DNA from: Lolliginicoccus suaedae
GTDB lineage: Bacteria; Actinomycetota; Actinomycetes; Mycobacteriales; Mycobacteriaceae
Direction: 5' to 3'
DNA length: 64,000 bases
Assembly: GCF_008312885.1 (NCBI RefSeq)
Contig: NZ_VSSO01000001.1
Coordinates: 806,001-870,000, forward strand
Both the position numbers and the translations under genes were made by a program. The notes below the pieces were generated by a model, which was given only the letters and a program-made list of their open reading frames with translations, made no database searches and was not told where the DNA came from. Below are positions 44,356 through 54,059 of the stretch, in pieces (position 1 is the stretch's first letter; the number at the start of each line of letters is the position of its first letter).

Positions 44356-44727
44356 CTAGCTCGCTAGCGCAGCGACCGGACGGGCCGCGCGCAGGGCAGG
44401 GGCGATGGTCAGGGAGTATCCGCCCATTCCCGTCTCGCTGACCCCTGCTGAATAGGTCGGCGGGCACCATGCCTCGACCACCGAGTGCTCCCCCGGCGCG
44501 CCGAGGTACAGGAAGATCGGGCGATCACGGTCACCGCCGACATGGAGGGTCAGGCCATGAGCGCTGCTCGCGGGAACGCGGATGGCGACCGTCGCGCGCG
44601 GCGGAACCATGCCGGGGGCCGGTGCGGGGCGATGTCTTGATGCCTGGGCGAGCGAGCCTGGCGAATCGATGACGAGGGGCTCGGCCGTGAGGTTGGTCAC
44701 GCTGATGGTCAAGGCGGTGCTGCGCAT
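44356..44727 (-). CDS. Small beta-rich protein of unknown family
   Basis: The 123-residue protein starts at ATG 44727 with GGTGGAG 9 bases upstream; a GTG at 44742 is in frame. It is predicted to be mostly beta strands: A-L-T-I-S-V-T-N-L-T, T-V-A-I-R-V-P, L-T-L-H-V-G-G, I-F-L-Y-L-G, Y-S-L-T-I-A-P. No signal peptide or Cys ligand set is visible. It could be a small beta-sandwich domain. I do not recognise the family. Confidence 0.5.
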   Translation of the reverse strand: MRSTALTISVTNLTAEPLVIDSPGSLAQASRHRPAPAPGMVPPRATVAIRVPASSAHGLTLHVGGDRDRPIFLYLGAPGEHSVVEAWCPPTYSAGVSETGMGGYSLTIAPALRAARPVAALAS

Positions 44728-44896
44728 CGTGTTGATCTCCACCTAGGTCTGCAGTGTGGCTGGTCACGCCCTGCGGGCAGCGGGCGTGGCGTACTACCCT
44801 GACTATCGGTAGTTGCTGGCGCAATGTTGCAGTCCTGGTGGTGAATTCCCGGCAAACACGATGTGATAGCGCGCACACCACGGCTGTGGGAGCTCG

Positions 44897-44985
44897 GCCG
44901 GGGCTCGGGTCGGCAGCCTCGGCGGACAGCTTGGGTCGGCGGCTTGAGCCGGCAGCCTCGGGTCGGCGCCCTCGGTCGGCAGAAG
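44897..44985. repeat. Imperfect GC-rich direct repeats
   Basis: About five degenerate units related to GGGTCGGCAGCCTCGG lie head to tail, with unit spacings of about 13-27 bases. They directly precede the hairpin at 44998. The arrangement (short tandem units next to a perfect palindrome) parallels that at 18206-18343, although the sequences differ. Confidence 0.6.
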
Positions 44986-44997
44986 CACCCGAAAACA

Positions 44998-45049
44998 GCA
45001 AACGCGATAGAAGCGGACCCGGGTTCCCCGCCGTTTCTATCGCGTTTGC
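44998..45049 (-). terminator. Perfect hairpin downstream of mshC, likely terminator
   Basis: GCAAACGCGATAGAA (44998-45012) pairs exactly with 45035-45049. The loop is 22 bases and contains CCCGGG. Read on the minus strand, the hairpin lies about 57 bases past the mshC stop and is followed by TGTTTTCG, a short T run, so it fits intrinsic termination of mshC. Confidence 0.7.
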
Positions 45050-45105
45050 GGGGGCCTGGCACCGGGCGCACGCCGCGCGCACCGGGGGGCACCGGGGATC
45101 AGCCG

Positions 45106-46359
45106 CTAGCCCAGCAGCGGCACCCCGAGCAGCGCGTCCACCGTCGCCGCGACGTCGGCCCCGGCTGTAGTGCTCCGGCCACCGCGGTCCGTGGCCTCCG
45201 CTGCCCAGAAATCCAGGGCGGCCAGAGCGCCCGGGGTGTTGAGGTCATCGGCGAGGTGCCGGCGAACCTCCGCGATGACGCCGGAGGCATCGGGAGCCCC
45301 GTCCCGGCGGACCGCGTCGCGCCAGCGGGCGAGCCTGCGCTCCGCGTCGGCGAGCAACTCATCCGTCCAGTACCGGTCCTCGCGGTAGTGCCCGTTGAGC
45401 AGGGCCAGCCGGATCGCGGCCGGATCGACGCCCTGCCCGCGCAGCCGGGAGACGAACACGAGGTTCCCGCGGCTCTTGGACATCTTCTCGCCGTCGAGGC
45501 CGATCATCCCGGTGTGCACATAGTGCCGTGCCATGCGTCGCGAGCCCGTCGCGGCCTCGGCGTGCGCCGCGGAGAACTCGTGGTGCGGGAAGATCAGATC
45601 GCTGCCGCCGCCCTGGATGTCGAAGCCCACACCGATGCGGTTGAGCGCGATCGCGGAGCATTCGATGTGCCAGCCGGGACGCCCCTTGCCGAACGGCGAC
45701 TCCCAGGAGGGCTCGCCCGGTCGCTCGGCCCGCCACAGCAGCGCATCGAGCGGATCCCGCTTGCCTGGCCGCTCCGGGTCGCCACCGCGCTCGGCGAAGA
45801 AGCGCCGCATTGTCTCGGCGTCGTACCCCGATTCGTACCCGAACTGCTCGGTGGCGGCGATGGGGAAATACACATCCGGGTACTCGGCATCATCCACGGT
45901 GTAGGCGTGGCCGGAGGAAACGAGCTTCTCGACCATCTCGATCACTTCATTGATCGATTCGACCGCACCGATGTAGTCGCGCGGCGGAAGCACGCGCAGG
46001 GCTTCCATGTCCTCGCGGAACAGCGCTGTCTCGCGCATGCCGAGGACGATCCAATCCTCGCCGTCACGAGCCGCTCGCTCGAACAGGGGGTCATCGACAT
46101 CGGTGACATTCTGCACGTAGTGGACGTCGTGCCCGAGGTCACGCAGGACCCGGTTGATGATGTCGAACGCCAGGTAGGTCGCCGCATGGCCAAGGTGCGT
46201 GGCGTCGTAGGGAGTAATGCCGCACACGTACATCGTGGCGGTCGGCCCCGGTGACACCGGTCGCAGCGCACGATCAGCGGTGTCGAAGAGGCGGAGCGCC
46301 GGGCCACGGCGATGCGGTGCCCCGATGGAGGGCAGATCAGGGGCAGACCAGGACAGCAT
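45106..46359 (-). CDS. mshC: Cysteine:GlcN-Ins ligase, mycothiol biosynthesis
   Basis: The 417-residue enzyme joins cysteine to glucosaminyl-inositol using ATP, the step before acetylation in mycothiol synthesis. It is built like class I cysteinyl-tRNA synthetase: Y-V-C-G-I-T-P-Y-D (zinc Cys), D-A-T-H-L-G-H-A (HIGH-like), W-H-I-E-C-S-A (zinc Cys/His) and K-M-S-K-S. The C-terminal tRNA-binding part is short, which separates MshC from CysS. ATG 46359 (GGGAG) is chosen; the frame extends upstream into another gene. It corresponds to Rv2130c. It marks a mycothiol-using actinobacterium. Confidence 0.95.
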   Translation of the reverse strand: MLSWSAPDLPSIGAPHRRGPALRLFDTADRALRPVSPGPTATMYVCGITPYDATHLGHAATYLAFDIINRVLRDLGHDVHYVQNVTDVDDPLFERAARDGEDWIVLGMRETALFREDMEALRVLPPRDYIGAVESINEVIEMVEKLVSSGHAYTVDDAEYPDVYFPIAATEQFGYESGYDAETMRRFFAERGGDPERPGKRDPLDALLWRAERPGEPSWESPFGKGRPGWHIECSAIALNRIGVGFDIQGGGSDLIFPHHEFSAAHAEAATGSRRMARHYVHTGMIGLDGEKMSKSRGNLVFVSRLRGQGVDPAAIRLALLNGHYREDRYWTDELLADAERRLARWRDAVRRDGAPDASGVIAEVRRHLADDLNTPGALAALDFWAAEATDRGGRSTTAGADVAATVDALLGVPLLG

Positions 46360-46418
46360 ATCTCCCACTGTAGGCGCTGCGCCCCGCCCAGCCACAGTCG
46401 CGCTCCGTCCGGCCGCGG

Positions 46419-47210
46419 TTACCAGAGCGGCCACGGGACGGGGTTCGGGGAGGCTGGAACGGGCAGCATGCCTGACTCCCGTAGTCGGGCGGTGCGGGCG
46501 CGCAGGGCCGTGAGCTCCGCAGGGGTGAGATGCTCGGCGAGAGCGTCCGAGAGGTTCCCGTCGAGCGCGGCCAGGAGCGCGCCGAGGCGGTCGTGCTCCT
46601 CCTCGGTGAGCGACGATCCCGCCCATCCCCACAGCACGGTGCGGAGCTTGTCCTGCGCATGAAGGCAGATCCCATGATCGATGGCCTGGATGCGCCCGCC
46701 CGGCCCGGCGAGGACGTGCCCGCCCTTGCGGTCGGTGTTGTTGAGCACCACGTCGAGCAGGGCGATCTCGCGCAGGCCCGGTTCGTCACGATGCGCGATG
46801 ACGAGTTCCTGCGGCGGGTCCTCGTCGGACCATGCCCGCAGCACGGGCAGGTAGCCGGGCTCGATCGCGGCAGCGGGGAACACACCCACGAAGTCGTCGG
46901 TGTCCTCCTCGGTGTCGATCCATTCCTGCACCATCCCCGGACCGTGCGGTCCGTCGCGCAGCACGGTCGTGGGGATCGCGCCGATGCCGAGCGCCCGATC
47001 GATGAGGAACGAGGCGTGCTCGCGGCCGGCCAGCGTTCCGTCGGGGAAGTCCCAGAGGGGCCGCTCGCCGCGCACGGGCTTATAGATGCAGCGCTGCCGC
47101 GCGCCATCGAGCTGCGCGTCGCACAGGAAGCTGACGTTGCTTGCCGCGGGGATGCGGCCCAGTATCGCGAGCTCGCCCTCGCAGAGCACGCCCGCGGAGC
47201 CTGCCTTCAC
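46419..47210 (-). CDS. SCO1664 family protein (PI3/4-kinase-like fold)
   Basis: The 263-residue actinobacterial conserved protein has the motifs [16 protein letters not shown] (Lys and glycine-rich like), [13 protein letters not shown] (catalytic-loop-like Asp/Asn) and A-I-D-H-G-I-C-L-H (DFG-like Asp). This recalls phosphatidylinositol 3/4-kinase-related folds, so it may phosphorylate a small molecule or protein. Function unknown. GTG 47210 overlaps the DUF3090 stop (GTGA). It corresponds by order to Rv2133c. Confidence 0.85.
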   Translation of the reverse strand: MKAGSAGVLCEGELAILGRIPAASNVSFLCDAQLDGARQRCIYKPVRGERPLWDFPDGTLAGREHASFLIDRALGIGAIPTTVLRDGPHGPGMVQEWIDTEEDTDDFVGVFPAAAIEPGYLPVLRAWSDEDPPQELVIAHRDEPGLREIALLDVVLNNTDRKGGHVLAGPGGRIQAIDHGICLHAQDKLRTVLWGWAGSSLTEEEHDRLGALLAALDGNLSDALAEHLTPAELTALRARTARLRESGMLPVPASPNPVPWPLW

Positions 47211-47806
47211 TCGTCGTCGTCGCTGTCAGGCGCTTCGTGCGGATCGATATGCACGCCGCGGCGGTATCCGTTGAGCCGGATGCACAGGTGGCCATCAGGA
47301 TCGAGCGGCTCTCCGCAGAGCGGGCAGGTGGGCCGGCCGGCCGAGACGATGGAATGGGCGCGCGCCACGAACTCGCGCGCCTGCTCCGGTACCAGGAAGA
47401 CCCGCAGGGCGTCCGGGCCCTCCTCCGCGTCACCGAGGACCACGGACTCGTCGACCTCCTCCTCGGTGATGGCGAGCAGCTCGACGACCACCGAGCCTGC
47501 CTCCGCGTCCCAGCCGAGGCCCATCGTGCCGACCCGGAACTCCGGCTCGACCGGGCTGATGAGCGGATCGGCGTCGGAGAACTCCTCCGCGGGCGGTGGC
47601 ACGGGTGCTCCGAAGCGCTTGCGCACCTCGTCGAGCATGGCACCGACACGATCGGCGAGCACTTGCACCTGCTGCTTCTCCAGCATCACGCTCACCACGC
47701 GCTTCTCATGGGTCGCTTGCAGGTAGAACGTGCGATCGCCGGGCTGCCCGACGGTTCCGGCGATGAAACGATCGGGGCTGCGGAAAACATGGATCACGCG
47801 TGACAT
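47207..47806 (-). CDS. DUF3090 family protein
   Basis: The 199-residue protein is typical of DUF3090: V-I-H-V-F-R-S-P-D-R-F-I-A-G-T-V-G, F-Y-L-Q-A-T-H, and a C-terminal C-P-L-C-G-x7-H-x-C that could bind zinc. It starts at ATG 47806 with GGAGA 5 bases upstream. It always seems to travel with the SCO1664-type and histidine phosphatase genes in actinobacteria (Rv2134c here by position), which suggests a shared process, still unknown. Confidence 0.88.
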   Translation of the reverse strand: MSRVIHVFRSPDRFIAGTVGQPGDRTFYLQATHEKRVVSVMLEKQQVQVLADRVGAMLDEVRKRFGAPVPPPAEEFSDADPLISPVEPEFRVGTMGLGWDAEAGSVVVELLAITEEEVDESVVLGDAEEGPDALRVFLVPEQAREFVARAHSIVSAGRPTCPLCGEPLDPDGHLCIRLNGYRRGVHIDPHEAPDSDDDE

Positions 47807-47853
47807 GGCTTCTCCAACCCTACTGTGTGCGGTTCCGGTGGCGCGACTCGATG

Positions 47854-48540
47854 CTAGCGAGGCACATGGCCACCCACAGCCGCCTCCGATGACGTGCCAC
47901 TGCCCTTCCCATGGTGCCCGAGCCCGTCGAAGCGGGACCCGTGGTCGTTCAAGTGGTGCAGGAACGGCCGGGTCTCGGTGTAGCGGACGACACTCACCGA
48001 GCCCGGCTCGATAACGATGCGCTGGAATCCATCGAGGTGCAGGCCCAGCGCATCCGCCACGACCGCCTTGATGATGTCGCCATGCGAGCAGGCGAGCCAC
48101 GCCACGTCGTGCCCATGCTCCTCGCGCAGGCGCAGATCGTGCTCGCGGACCGCCGCGACAGCGCGGGCCTGCATCGCGGGCATCGACTCCCCGCCCGGGA
48201 ACGCCACGGCCGCTGGATGCTGCTGCACCACCCGCCACAACGGCTCGTCGACGAGGTCCGCGAGGGAGCGGCCCGTCCAGGAGCCGTAGTCGACCTCGAT
48301 GAGCCGCTCGTCGACCATCGGCTCGAGGCCACAACGCTCGGCGAGGGGCGCGACGGTCTGCGCGCAGCGCAGCAGCGGCGAATGCACGATGCGGGCCAGC
48401 GGGACGCTGGAGAGCCGCTCCACCAGGTCGCTCGCCTGCGCCAGGCCGCGATCATCGAGACTGATGTCGCTGCTGCGCCCGGCGAGGATGCCGGAAGTAT
48501 TGGCGTGGGATCGACCATGGCGCAGCAGCAGGACCGTCAT
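47854..48540 (-). CDS. Histidine phosphatase superfamily protein (MSMEG_4193-like)
   Basis: The 228-residue enzyme has the phospho-His motif L-L-R-H-G-R-S near the start, a second arginine region (R-I-V-H-S-P-L-L-R-C), the E-V-D-Y-G-S-W acid and the late C-S-H-G-D histidine. It belongs to the phosphoglycerate mutase-like phosphatases of branch 1. It corresponds to Rv2135c by position. It may dephosphorylate a product of the neighbouring kinase-like SCO1664 protein; this is only contextual. Confidence 0.88.
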   Translation of the reverse strand: MTVLLLRHGRSHANTSGILAGRSSDISLDDRGLAQASDLVERLSSVPLARIVHSPLLRCAQTVAPLAERCGLEPMVDERLIEVDYGSWTGRSLADLVDEPLWRVVQQHPAAVAFPGGESMPAMQARAVAAVREHDLRLREEHGHDVAWLACSHGDIIKAVVADALGLHLDGFQRIVIEPGSVSVVRYTETRPFLHHLNDHGSRFDGLGHHGKGSGTSSEAAVGGHVPR

Positions 48541-48592
48541 GCCAACACTGTAATGCCGTCGCAGCGGACGAGGGCGCCGTGGCGACCCCGCG

Positions 48593-49468
48593 TCAGGTGG
48601 CGCTGATCGTGCCCGCGGACAGCAATGCCAGCATGACCACGCCGACGATCACCCGGTATCCGACGAACCACATCATCGAGTAGCTCTGGACGAAGCGCAG
48701 GAACCAGGCGATGGTCGCGTAGCCAACAATGAACGTGATCACTGTGGTCACCGCGAGCTGCAGGCCCGTGGCGCTCAGTCCCGTTCCTGCCGGATCGAAC
48801 GCATCGGGCAGGCTGAACAGGCCCGAGGCGACCACGGCGGGGATGGCGAGGAAGAACGAGAACCGGGCGGCGGCGTAGCGATCGAGGCCCATGGCGAGGC
48901 CTGCGGTCATGGTGCCGCCCGAGCGGGAGACGCCCGGGATCAGCGCGAAGGCCTGCGCGATGCCCATGCCGACGGCGTCCTTGCCCTTGATCTCCGCGAC
49001 CGGTCGGCGCTTGCTGCCCCAGTAGTCTGCGGCACCGAGCAGCAGGCCGGCGATGATGAACATCCAGGCGATGATCCACAGGTTGCGGGCTCCCTCGCGG
49101 ACCTCGTCGCGGAAGATGAACCCGAGCACGCCGATCGGTAGCGAGCCGATGATGATGTACCAGCCCATGCGGTACTCGAACGCTTGCCGCGCTTCCTTGC
49201 TGACCAGGCCATGCAGCCAGCCGCGTGCGATGGTGTAGATGTCCTTGGCGAAGAACACCAGCACCGCGGCCTCGGTGCCCAGCTGCGACACCGCGGTGAA
49301 CGATGCCCCCGCGTCGGTGCCGAAGAGCAGCTCATCGGCCAGCCGCAGGTGCCCGGACGAGGAGATCGGCAGGAACTCGGTGAGGCCCTGGATGATCGAT
49401 AGCACGACCACCTGCAGCCAGGACATGTGCTCGGCCGTCCCGGCGGCCTGGGCGACGAGCTGGTTCAC
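48593..49468 (-). CDS. uppP: Undecaprenyl-diphosphatase
   Basis: The 291-residue membrane enzyme recycles the lipid carrier for cell-wall synthesis by removing a phosphate from undecaprenyl diphosphate; overexpression gives bacitracin resistance in relatives. Motifs are [14 protein letters not shown] and P-G-V-S-R-S-G-G-T. It starts with GTG 49468 (AGGGG upstream), overlapping the LLM gene stop (GTGA); an ATG at 49426 is the usual family start but has no ribosome site. It corresponds to Rv2136c. Confidence 0.94.
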   Translation of the reverse strand: MNQLVAQAAGTAEHMSWLQVVVLSIIQGLTEFLPISSSGHLRLADELLFGTDAGASFTAVSQLGTEAAVLVFFAKDIYTIARGWLHGLVSKEARQAFEYRMGWYIIIGSLPIGVLGFIFRDEVREGARNLWIIAWMFIIAGLLLGAADYWGSKRRPVAEIKGKDAVGMGIAQAFALIPGVSRSGGTMTAGLAMGLDRYAAARFSFFLAIPAVVASGLFSLPDAFDPAGTGLSATGLQLAVTTVITFIVGYATIAWFLRFVQSYSMMWFVGYRVIVGVVMLALLSAGTISAT

Positions 49469-50508
49469 TCAGCGACCCCTGACTTCTCGTAGGCCTCCAT
49501 CGCGGTGCGCAGGACAGCGAAGGGGTCGAGGCCTGGCATCACGCTGATGATGAGATTGGTGACGCCCGCCTCGGCATACGCGCGCATCTTCTCCGCGATC
49601 CGGTCGACCGGGCCGAGCAGGCCCACCTCGTCGAGGAATTCCGCGGGCAGTGCCGCCTGTGCCTCGGCGTAGCGCTTGGCGAGGAAATGCTCCTGCACCT
49701 CGTCGGCCGCGGCCCCGTAGCCCATGCGGGTGGCGTTCTGGTGGTAGAAGTTCTTCTCCCGGCTGCCCATGCCGCCCACATAGAGGGCGGTGAACATGCG
49801 GGTCGCGTCGGCGGCGGCGCGCCAGTCATCGCCCGGCACGAGGGGCAGCGTGGGCGCGACGTCGAAACCGGCGAGCTGCTTGCCTGCCTTGGCGCGACCG
49901 GCCTCCACATGGGCGAGCTGCTCGGGGAGCATGCCGGGCGAGGCGAACATGCCGAGCCAGCCGTCCGCGATCTCCCCGGAGAGCTCGAGGTTGCGTGGCC
50001 CGATCGCGGCGAGGTAGATCGGGATGTCCTCGCGGGCGCCCTGCACGGTCAGGTGGATAGGCTTGCCCGGCCCGTCGGGCAGCGGCAGCGTGTAGTGCTT
50101 GCCCTGGTGGACGAGCTTCTCGCGGCGCAGCGCGGATCGCACGATCTCCACATACTCGCGCGTGCGGGCGAGTGGCTGGGAGAACCGCACGCCGTGCCAG
50201 CCCTCCGACACTTGCGGGCCGGACACGCCGAGCCCGAGCCGGAACCGGTGCCCGGACATGGTGTCGAGCGTCGCCGCGGTCATTGCCGTCATGGCCGGGG
50301 TGCGCGCGGGGATCTGCATGACCGCGGAGCCGATATCGATGCGGGAGGTGTGCGCGGCGATCCAGGACATCACCGTGGCGGCATCGGAGCCATAGGCCTC
50401 CGCCACCCAGACCGAGGAGAATCCGAGCTCCTCCGCCCGCTTCGCCACCTCGAGGTTGCCACCATCGTTGCCGAGCCCCCAGTAGCCAGCATTCAGGCCG
50501 AGTTTCAT
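49465..50508 (-). CDS. LLM class F420-dependent oxidoreductase
   Basis: The 347-residue luciferase-like TIM-barrel protein starts at [10 protein letters not shown]. Typical segments include [29 protein letters not shown] and [10 protein letters not shown]. Actinobacterial members use coenzyme F420 rather than FMN. The substrate is unknown. The stop overlaps the uppP GTG, so both are probably expressed together. The longer frame to 50646 lacks a better start. Confidence 0.85.
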   Translation of the reverse strand: MKLGLNAGYWGLGNDGGNLEVAKRAEELGFSSVWVAEAYGSDAATVMSWIAAHTSRIDIGSAVMQIPARTPAMTAMTAATLDTMSGHRFRLGLGVSGPQVSEGWHGVRFSQPLARTREYVEIVRSALRREKLVHQGKHYTLPLPDGPGKPIHLTVQGAREDIPIYLAAIGPRNLELSGEIADGWLGMFASPGMLPEQLAHVEAGRAKAGKQLAGFDVAPTLPLVPGDDWRAAADATRMFTALYVGGMGSREKNFYHQNATRMGYGAAADEVQEHFLAKRYAEAQAALPAEFLDEVGLLGPVDRIAEKMRAYAEAGVTNLIISVMPGLDPFAVLRTAMEAYEKSGVAE

Positions 50509-50557
50509 GGCTAGAACGGTACCGCGCGATGCGTGCTTGCGGCGCGCGGACGGCGGA

Positions 50558-50932
50558 TCAGCAGGAACTGTGGCTGGGCTCGCGCCAAACGAGCAGGGAT
50601 GCGGCGCGGTGGATCCACGATGACAGTGCGCTCTCGACGCGCACATGATCGAGCCGGTGCTCCGTGTCGGTCACAGCGTCGCGGACTGCCGCGACGACGC
50701 TGCGTTCGTCAGCGACGTCGATGTCGACGATGGAGAGGTCCGCTGCGCCTGCGACGTCCGTGGTGTCGGGTACGGTTGTCGAGAGTCCAGGACGGTACAC
50801 CTCCACGTGCAGGAGGTGGTTGCGGACCTGGAAGGTGAAGGTGCGCCCATCGGGCGTCTGCCCGAACCCGTGGGCGTAGGGATCGAGGGAAAGGTCGTCG
50901 ATGACAAAGCCGGAAGCGGTGCCCGCTGTCAT
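50558..50932 (-). CDS. Small conserved-looking protein between LLM gene and lppL-like gene
   Basis: The 124-residue protein starts at ATG 50932 behind a strong GGAGG. It has a mixed alpha/beta pattern: D-G-R-T-F-T-F-Q-V-R-N-H-L-L-H-V-E-V-Y-R-P and an acidic S-I-V-D-I-D-V-A-D. I recognise no motif. Its position between uppP/LLM and the LppL-like gene is the same as Rv2137c in M. tuberculosis, which supports it as a real, conserved gene of unknown role. Confidence 0.65.
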   Translation of the reverse strand: MTAGTASGFVIDDLSLDPYAHGFGQTPDGRTFTFQVRNHLLHVEVYRPGLSTTVPDTTDVAGAADLSIVDIDVADERSVVAAVRDAVTDTEHRLDHVRVESALSSWIHRAASLLVWREPSHSSC

Positions 50933-51138
50933 GCCATTACCTCCATGCTGCTGAGTAACCACGTTGTTCCTCCAGACACGCTGTGCGCAATGATCGGTTC
51001 CAGGCGCGACCGCCGTGGGCGAGCCCCATATCATTGCGGTACCCACGCTACCGCCAACGACACGCCGGTATTGCCGTTTTCGCGCGCCCTGCTGCCCCGG
51101 CCCGCCTCATCCCGCGCACTGGAAGGCCATCGTTCATC

Positions 51139-52197
51139 GTGAGTCCACTCCGGGTGAATCCACTCCGAGCCCTCCCTGCCGCGCTCGCGGTCTCCTGCGT
51201 TCTCGCCCTTGCGGCCTGCGGCGACCAGTCCGGCCCGCCCAACGTGCCCACTGTGCCTCCGGCCACCCCCGCAGCGGCGCCAGCGCAAGCCGCCGCCGAG
51301 GATCTCGACATCGTGCCACTCGAAGAACCGGTCCACGGGATCCACTGGGATGCCTCCACCGGCTCGACCATCCTGCTCGCCGAGCAAGCGATCCTCCTCA
51401 CCCGCGAGCTCGCCACCGCGCCCACCGATGCCCCGCCGCGCGACCTCGAGCGGGTCGACCTGCCCGCAACGCCGGAATCCCTCGTCCTCGACGGCGCGGG
51501 CACGGCCTACCTCACCGCTGGGCCGACCGTGCTCGCCATCGATCTTGATGATCCCCGGCCCCGCGAGATAGCCCGGCTCGACGGACCAGCCGACCTCGTC
51601 TCCATCACCCTCGTCGACGACGACGTGCTCGCCGTCGGCACCAGCGACGGAGCGATCCACGTCCTCGACCCGGCCTCGGAGGGCATCTCGCTCACCGAGC
51701 CACGGATCACCGGGCTCGTGGGAACGGATGTGCTCGTCAACGTGGGCGGCAGCATCGCCGCGCTGGACCGCCGCCAGTCCAAGATCACCGAGGTGCTGCT
51801 CGATGAGGGAACCGTCGGCTTCGCGCTCCGAGCAGGCAACGGGGCATCGACCATGGTCACCGATGCGCGCGGACGCATCCTCGTCGCCAATACTCGCGAT
51901 GGGGAGCTGCTCGTGTACTCGCTCGACAGGCTCATCCTGCGCCAGCGCTATCCCGTGCCCGGCTCGCCGCACGGCATTGCCTACGATGCACGGGAGGACA
52001 TCGCCTGGATCACCCAGACTGGCCGCAACGAGATAGGCGCCTACACGCTCGGCACCGGGATACCCGTCGAGGTCGCCCGTTTCGCGACCGTGCGGCAACC
52101 CGACTCTGTCACCATTGACAGCGATAATGGATTTGTCTACATAGCGTCCGCGACCGGTGATGGCATCCAGCGCATCCCGGCCTCGGACGCACGATAG
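51139..52197 (+). CDS. LppL-like lipoprotein with beta-propeller repeats
   Basis: A lipoprotein of about 352 residues from GTG 51139; signal ends L-A-A-C-G. After a Pro/Ala-rich linker the mature part contains repeated short beta units with D-G/D-R centres (V-L-D-G-A-G-T-A-Y, A-V-G-T-S-D-G-A-I-H-V-L-D, Y-I-A-S-A-T-G-D-G-I-Q), suggesting a YncE/NHL-type beta-propeller on the outer face of the membrane. It precedes pyrD by 18 bases, exactly as lppL (Rv2138) precedes pyrD (Rv2139) in M. tuberculosis. Function unknown. The longer frame to 50983 is not needed. Confidence 0.8.
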   Translation: MSPLRVNPLRALPAALAVSCVLALAACGDQSGPPNVPTVPPATPAAAPAQAAAEDLDIVPLEEPVHGIHWDASTGSTILLAEQAILLTRELATAPTDAPPRDLERVDLPATPESLVLDGAGTAYLTAGPTVLAIDLDDPRPREIARLDGPADLVSITLVDDDVLAVGTSDGAIHVLDPASEGISLTEPRITGLVGTDVLVNVGGSIAALDRRQSKITEVLLDEGTVGFALRAGNGASTMVTDARGRILVANTRDGELLVYSLDRLILRQRYPVPGSPHGIAYDAREDIAWITQTGRNEIGAYTLGTGIPVEVARFATVRQPDSVTIDSDNGFVYIASATGDGIQRIPASDAR

Positions 52198-52215
52198 CCG
52201 CACGATCAGGGAGAA

Positions 52216-53298
52216 ATGGTGTACCGCATACTGCTGAGGCTGATGTTCCTCCTGCCCCCGGAGGTCATCCACCGGATGGTGTTCGGCGCGATCAAGGCCG
52301 TGGGCATCATCCGGCCCCTGAGCTGGATCAGCAGCACCGTCCTCGCCCGCCATGACCCGATCCTTCGCAGCACCGCCCTCGGCGTGGAGTTCCCCGCCCC
52401 GCTCGGTCTCGCCGCGGGCTTCGACAAGAACGCGGCAGCCGTCAACTCCTGGGGGCCCATCGGCTTCGGCTACGCCGAGATCGGTACCGTCACCGCGCAC
52501 CCCCAGCCCGGCAACCCCGCGCCACGACTGTTCCGGCTGCCCGCCGACCATGCGCTCATCAACCGCATGGGCTTCAACAACCACGGCGCCGGGTTCGCCA
52601 CCAACAACCTCCGCAAGCGGCGCACCAGCATTCCGATCGCGGCGAACATCGGCAAGACCAAGGTCGTTCCCACTGACGAGGCCATCAACGACTACCTCGC
52701 CTCGGCGCGGCTCCTCGGCCCGCTGTCGGACTTCCTCGTCGTCAACGTCAGCTCCCCCAACACCCCGGGGCTGCGCGACCTCCAGGCCGTCGAGTCCCTG
52801 CGCCCCCTCCTCACCGCCATCCGTGCCGCAGTCACCGTGCCCGTCCTCGTCAAGATCGCCCCTGATCTCTCCGACGAGGACATCGACGCCGTCGCCGACC
52901 TCGCCCTCGATCTCGAGCTCGACGGCATCGTCGCCACCAACACCACCATCTCCCGCGCGGGCCTCAACACCCCCGCCGACGAGGTGGAGGCCATGGGCGC
53001 CGGTGGGCTATCCGGGGCCCCTGTCGCCGATCGCTCCCTCGAGGTGCTCCGGCGCTTGCACCGACGGACCCAGGGGCGCATCACCCTCGTCTCCGCTGGC
53101 GGCATCGAGACCGTCGACCAGGCCTGGCAGCGCATCCAGGCCGGCGCGTCGCTCCTCCAGGGATACACCGGATACATCTACGGCGGGCCCCTGTGGCCGC
53201 GCCGCATCAACCAGGGCATCGCCCGCAAGCTCCGCACCCACGGCTACAGCTCGCTCGCCGAGGCAGTCGGCAGCGAGAACCGGCAAGGGGCCCGGTAG
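52216..53298 (+). CDS. pyrD: Dihydroorotate dehydrogenase, class 2 (quinone)
   Basis: The 360-residue membrane-associated flavoprotein of pyrimidine synthesis oxidises dihydroorotate with quinone. The N-terminal amphipathic helices (about 1-40) mark class 2. FMN and substrate motifs: [27 protein letters not shown] (catalytic Ser), T-N-T-T and S-A-G-G-I. GGGAGAA precedes ATG 52216. It is followed by palindrome copy D, 52 bases after the stop. Confidence 0.96.
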   Translation: MVYRILLRLMFLLPPEVIHRMVFGAIKAVGIIRPLSWISSTVLARHDPILRSTALGVEFPAPLGLAAGFDKNAAAVNSWGPIGFGYAEIGTVTAHPQPGNPAPRLFRLPADHALINRMGFNNHGAGFATNNLRKRRTSIPIAANIGKTKVVPTDEAINDYLASARLLGPLSDFLVVNVSSPNTPGLRDLQAVESLRPLLTAIRAAVTVPVLVKIAPDLSDEDIDAVADLALDLELDGIVATNTTISRAGLNTPADEVEAMGAGGLSGAPVADRSLEVLRRLHRRTQGRITLVSAGGIETVDQAWQRIQAGASLLQGYTGYIYGGPLWPRRINQGIARKLRTHGYSSLAEAVGSENRQGAR

Positions 53299-53326
53299 CT
53301 CCCCGCACCGCCCCCACCCCGCAGGG

Positions 53327-53391
53327 AGTGGAAACCGCTCCCGCCCCGGGAGTGGAAACTTTTCCTCGCCTGAGCGGGAAAAGTTTCCACT
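53327..53391. repeat. 41-bp dispersed palindrome, copy D, with a half-site upstream
   Basis: The full copy at 53351-53391 keeps the right arm exactly, but the left arm reads AGTGGAAACTTTTCCTCGC, so pairing near the loop is altered. A second AGTGGAAAC at 53327-53335 is a half-site 24 bases before it. It lies between the convergent pyrD and PEBP genes, where it could act as a terminator. Confidence 0.85.
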
Positions 53392-53440
53392 TTCAGCCGC
53401 TGCACCCCGGCCCAAGTTCGGCCAGCGCGACCACCCCCGG

Positions 53441-53971
53441 CTACTCCTGGCTGTAGGTGCCGACGATGACGGCCCGTGCGATGGCCTGCGAGAACAGGTT
53501 GAAACCGAGAAACGCCGGCGTCGCGGTATCGGGCAGGTCGATGCGCTCCGTCGCCACGGCATGCACCGCGATGTAGTAATGGTGGACCCCATGCCCTGCG
53601 GGGGGAGCCGCGCCGACATAGCCGGAGAAGCCTGCGTCGTTTCCGAGCTGCACCGCGCCATCGGGCAGCGCGCTGCCATCCTCCACGCCCGCGCCGGCCG
53701 GCAGCTCTGTGACGGAGGCCGGGATGTTCGCTACCGCCCAGTGCCAGAATCCGGAGCCGGTGGGCGCGTCCGGATCGAGGACGGTGACGGCAAAGCTCTT
53801 GGTCTCCTCGGGGAAACCGCTCCAGGACAACTGGGGAGAAATGTCCCGCCCTCCAGCGCCAAGCACCCCCGAGACCTGTGGAAGCGCGAGGCGCTCGCCG
53901 TCGGTGACATCGGTGGACGTCAAGGTGAAGGTGGGCAGGATAGGCAGCGAGGCGTAGGGGTTGATGGCCAT
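53441..53971 (-). CDS. YbhB/YbcL-type phosphatidylethanolamine-binding protein
   Basis: The 176-residue protein starts at ATG 53971 behind AAAGGAG. The PEBP motifs are present: [30 protein letters not shown] and [13 protein letters not shown]. Relatives bind phospholipid head groups or nucleotides; TB18.6 (Rv2140c) is the counterpart in M. tuberculosis by position. It is convergent with pyrD. There is no signal peptide, so it is probably cytosolic. Confidence 0.9.
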   Translation of the reverse strand: MAINPYASLPILPTFTLTSTDVTDGERLALPQVSGVLGAGGRDISPQLSWSGFPEETKSFAVTVLDPDAPTGSGFWHWAVANIPASVTELPAGAGVEDGSALPDGAVQLGNDAGFSGYVGAAPPAGHGVHHYYIAVHAVATERIDLPDTATPAFLGFNLFSQAIARAVIVGTYSQE

Positions 53972-54059
53972 TGCGGCTCCTTTCGTCGTGGTTGTCGCCC
54001 CACCTGGTGGTTCCAGGTGATCCGGGGCGCCGGGTGCTCGGAGCACCCGTGTTGCACAG

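Larger units (their letters stand above)
44728..45105. other. 378-base intergenic region with GC-rich direct repeats and a hairpin
   Basis: No coding signal was found. The first 160 bases are unremarkable. From about 44897 imperfect direct repeats built on GGGTCGGC(A/G)GCCT follow for about 90 bases, then the perfect inverted repeat at 44998-45049. The right end abuts the mshC stop. Confidence 0.6.
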
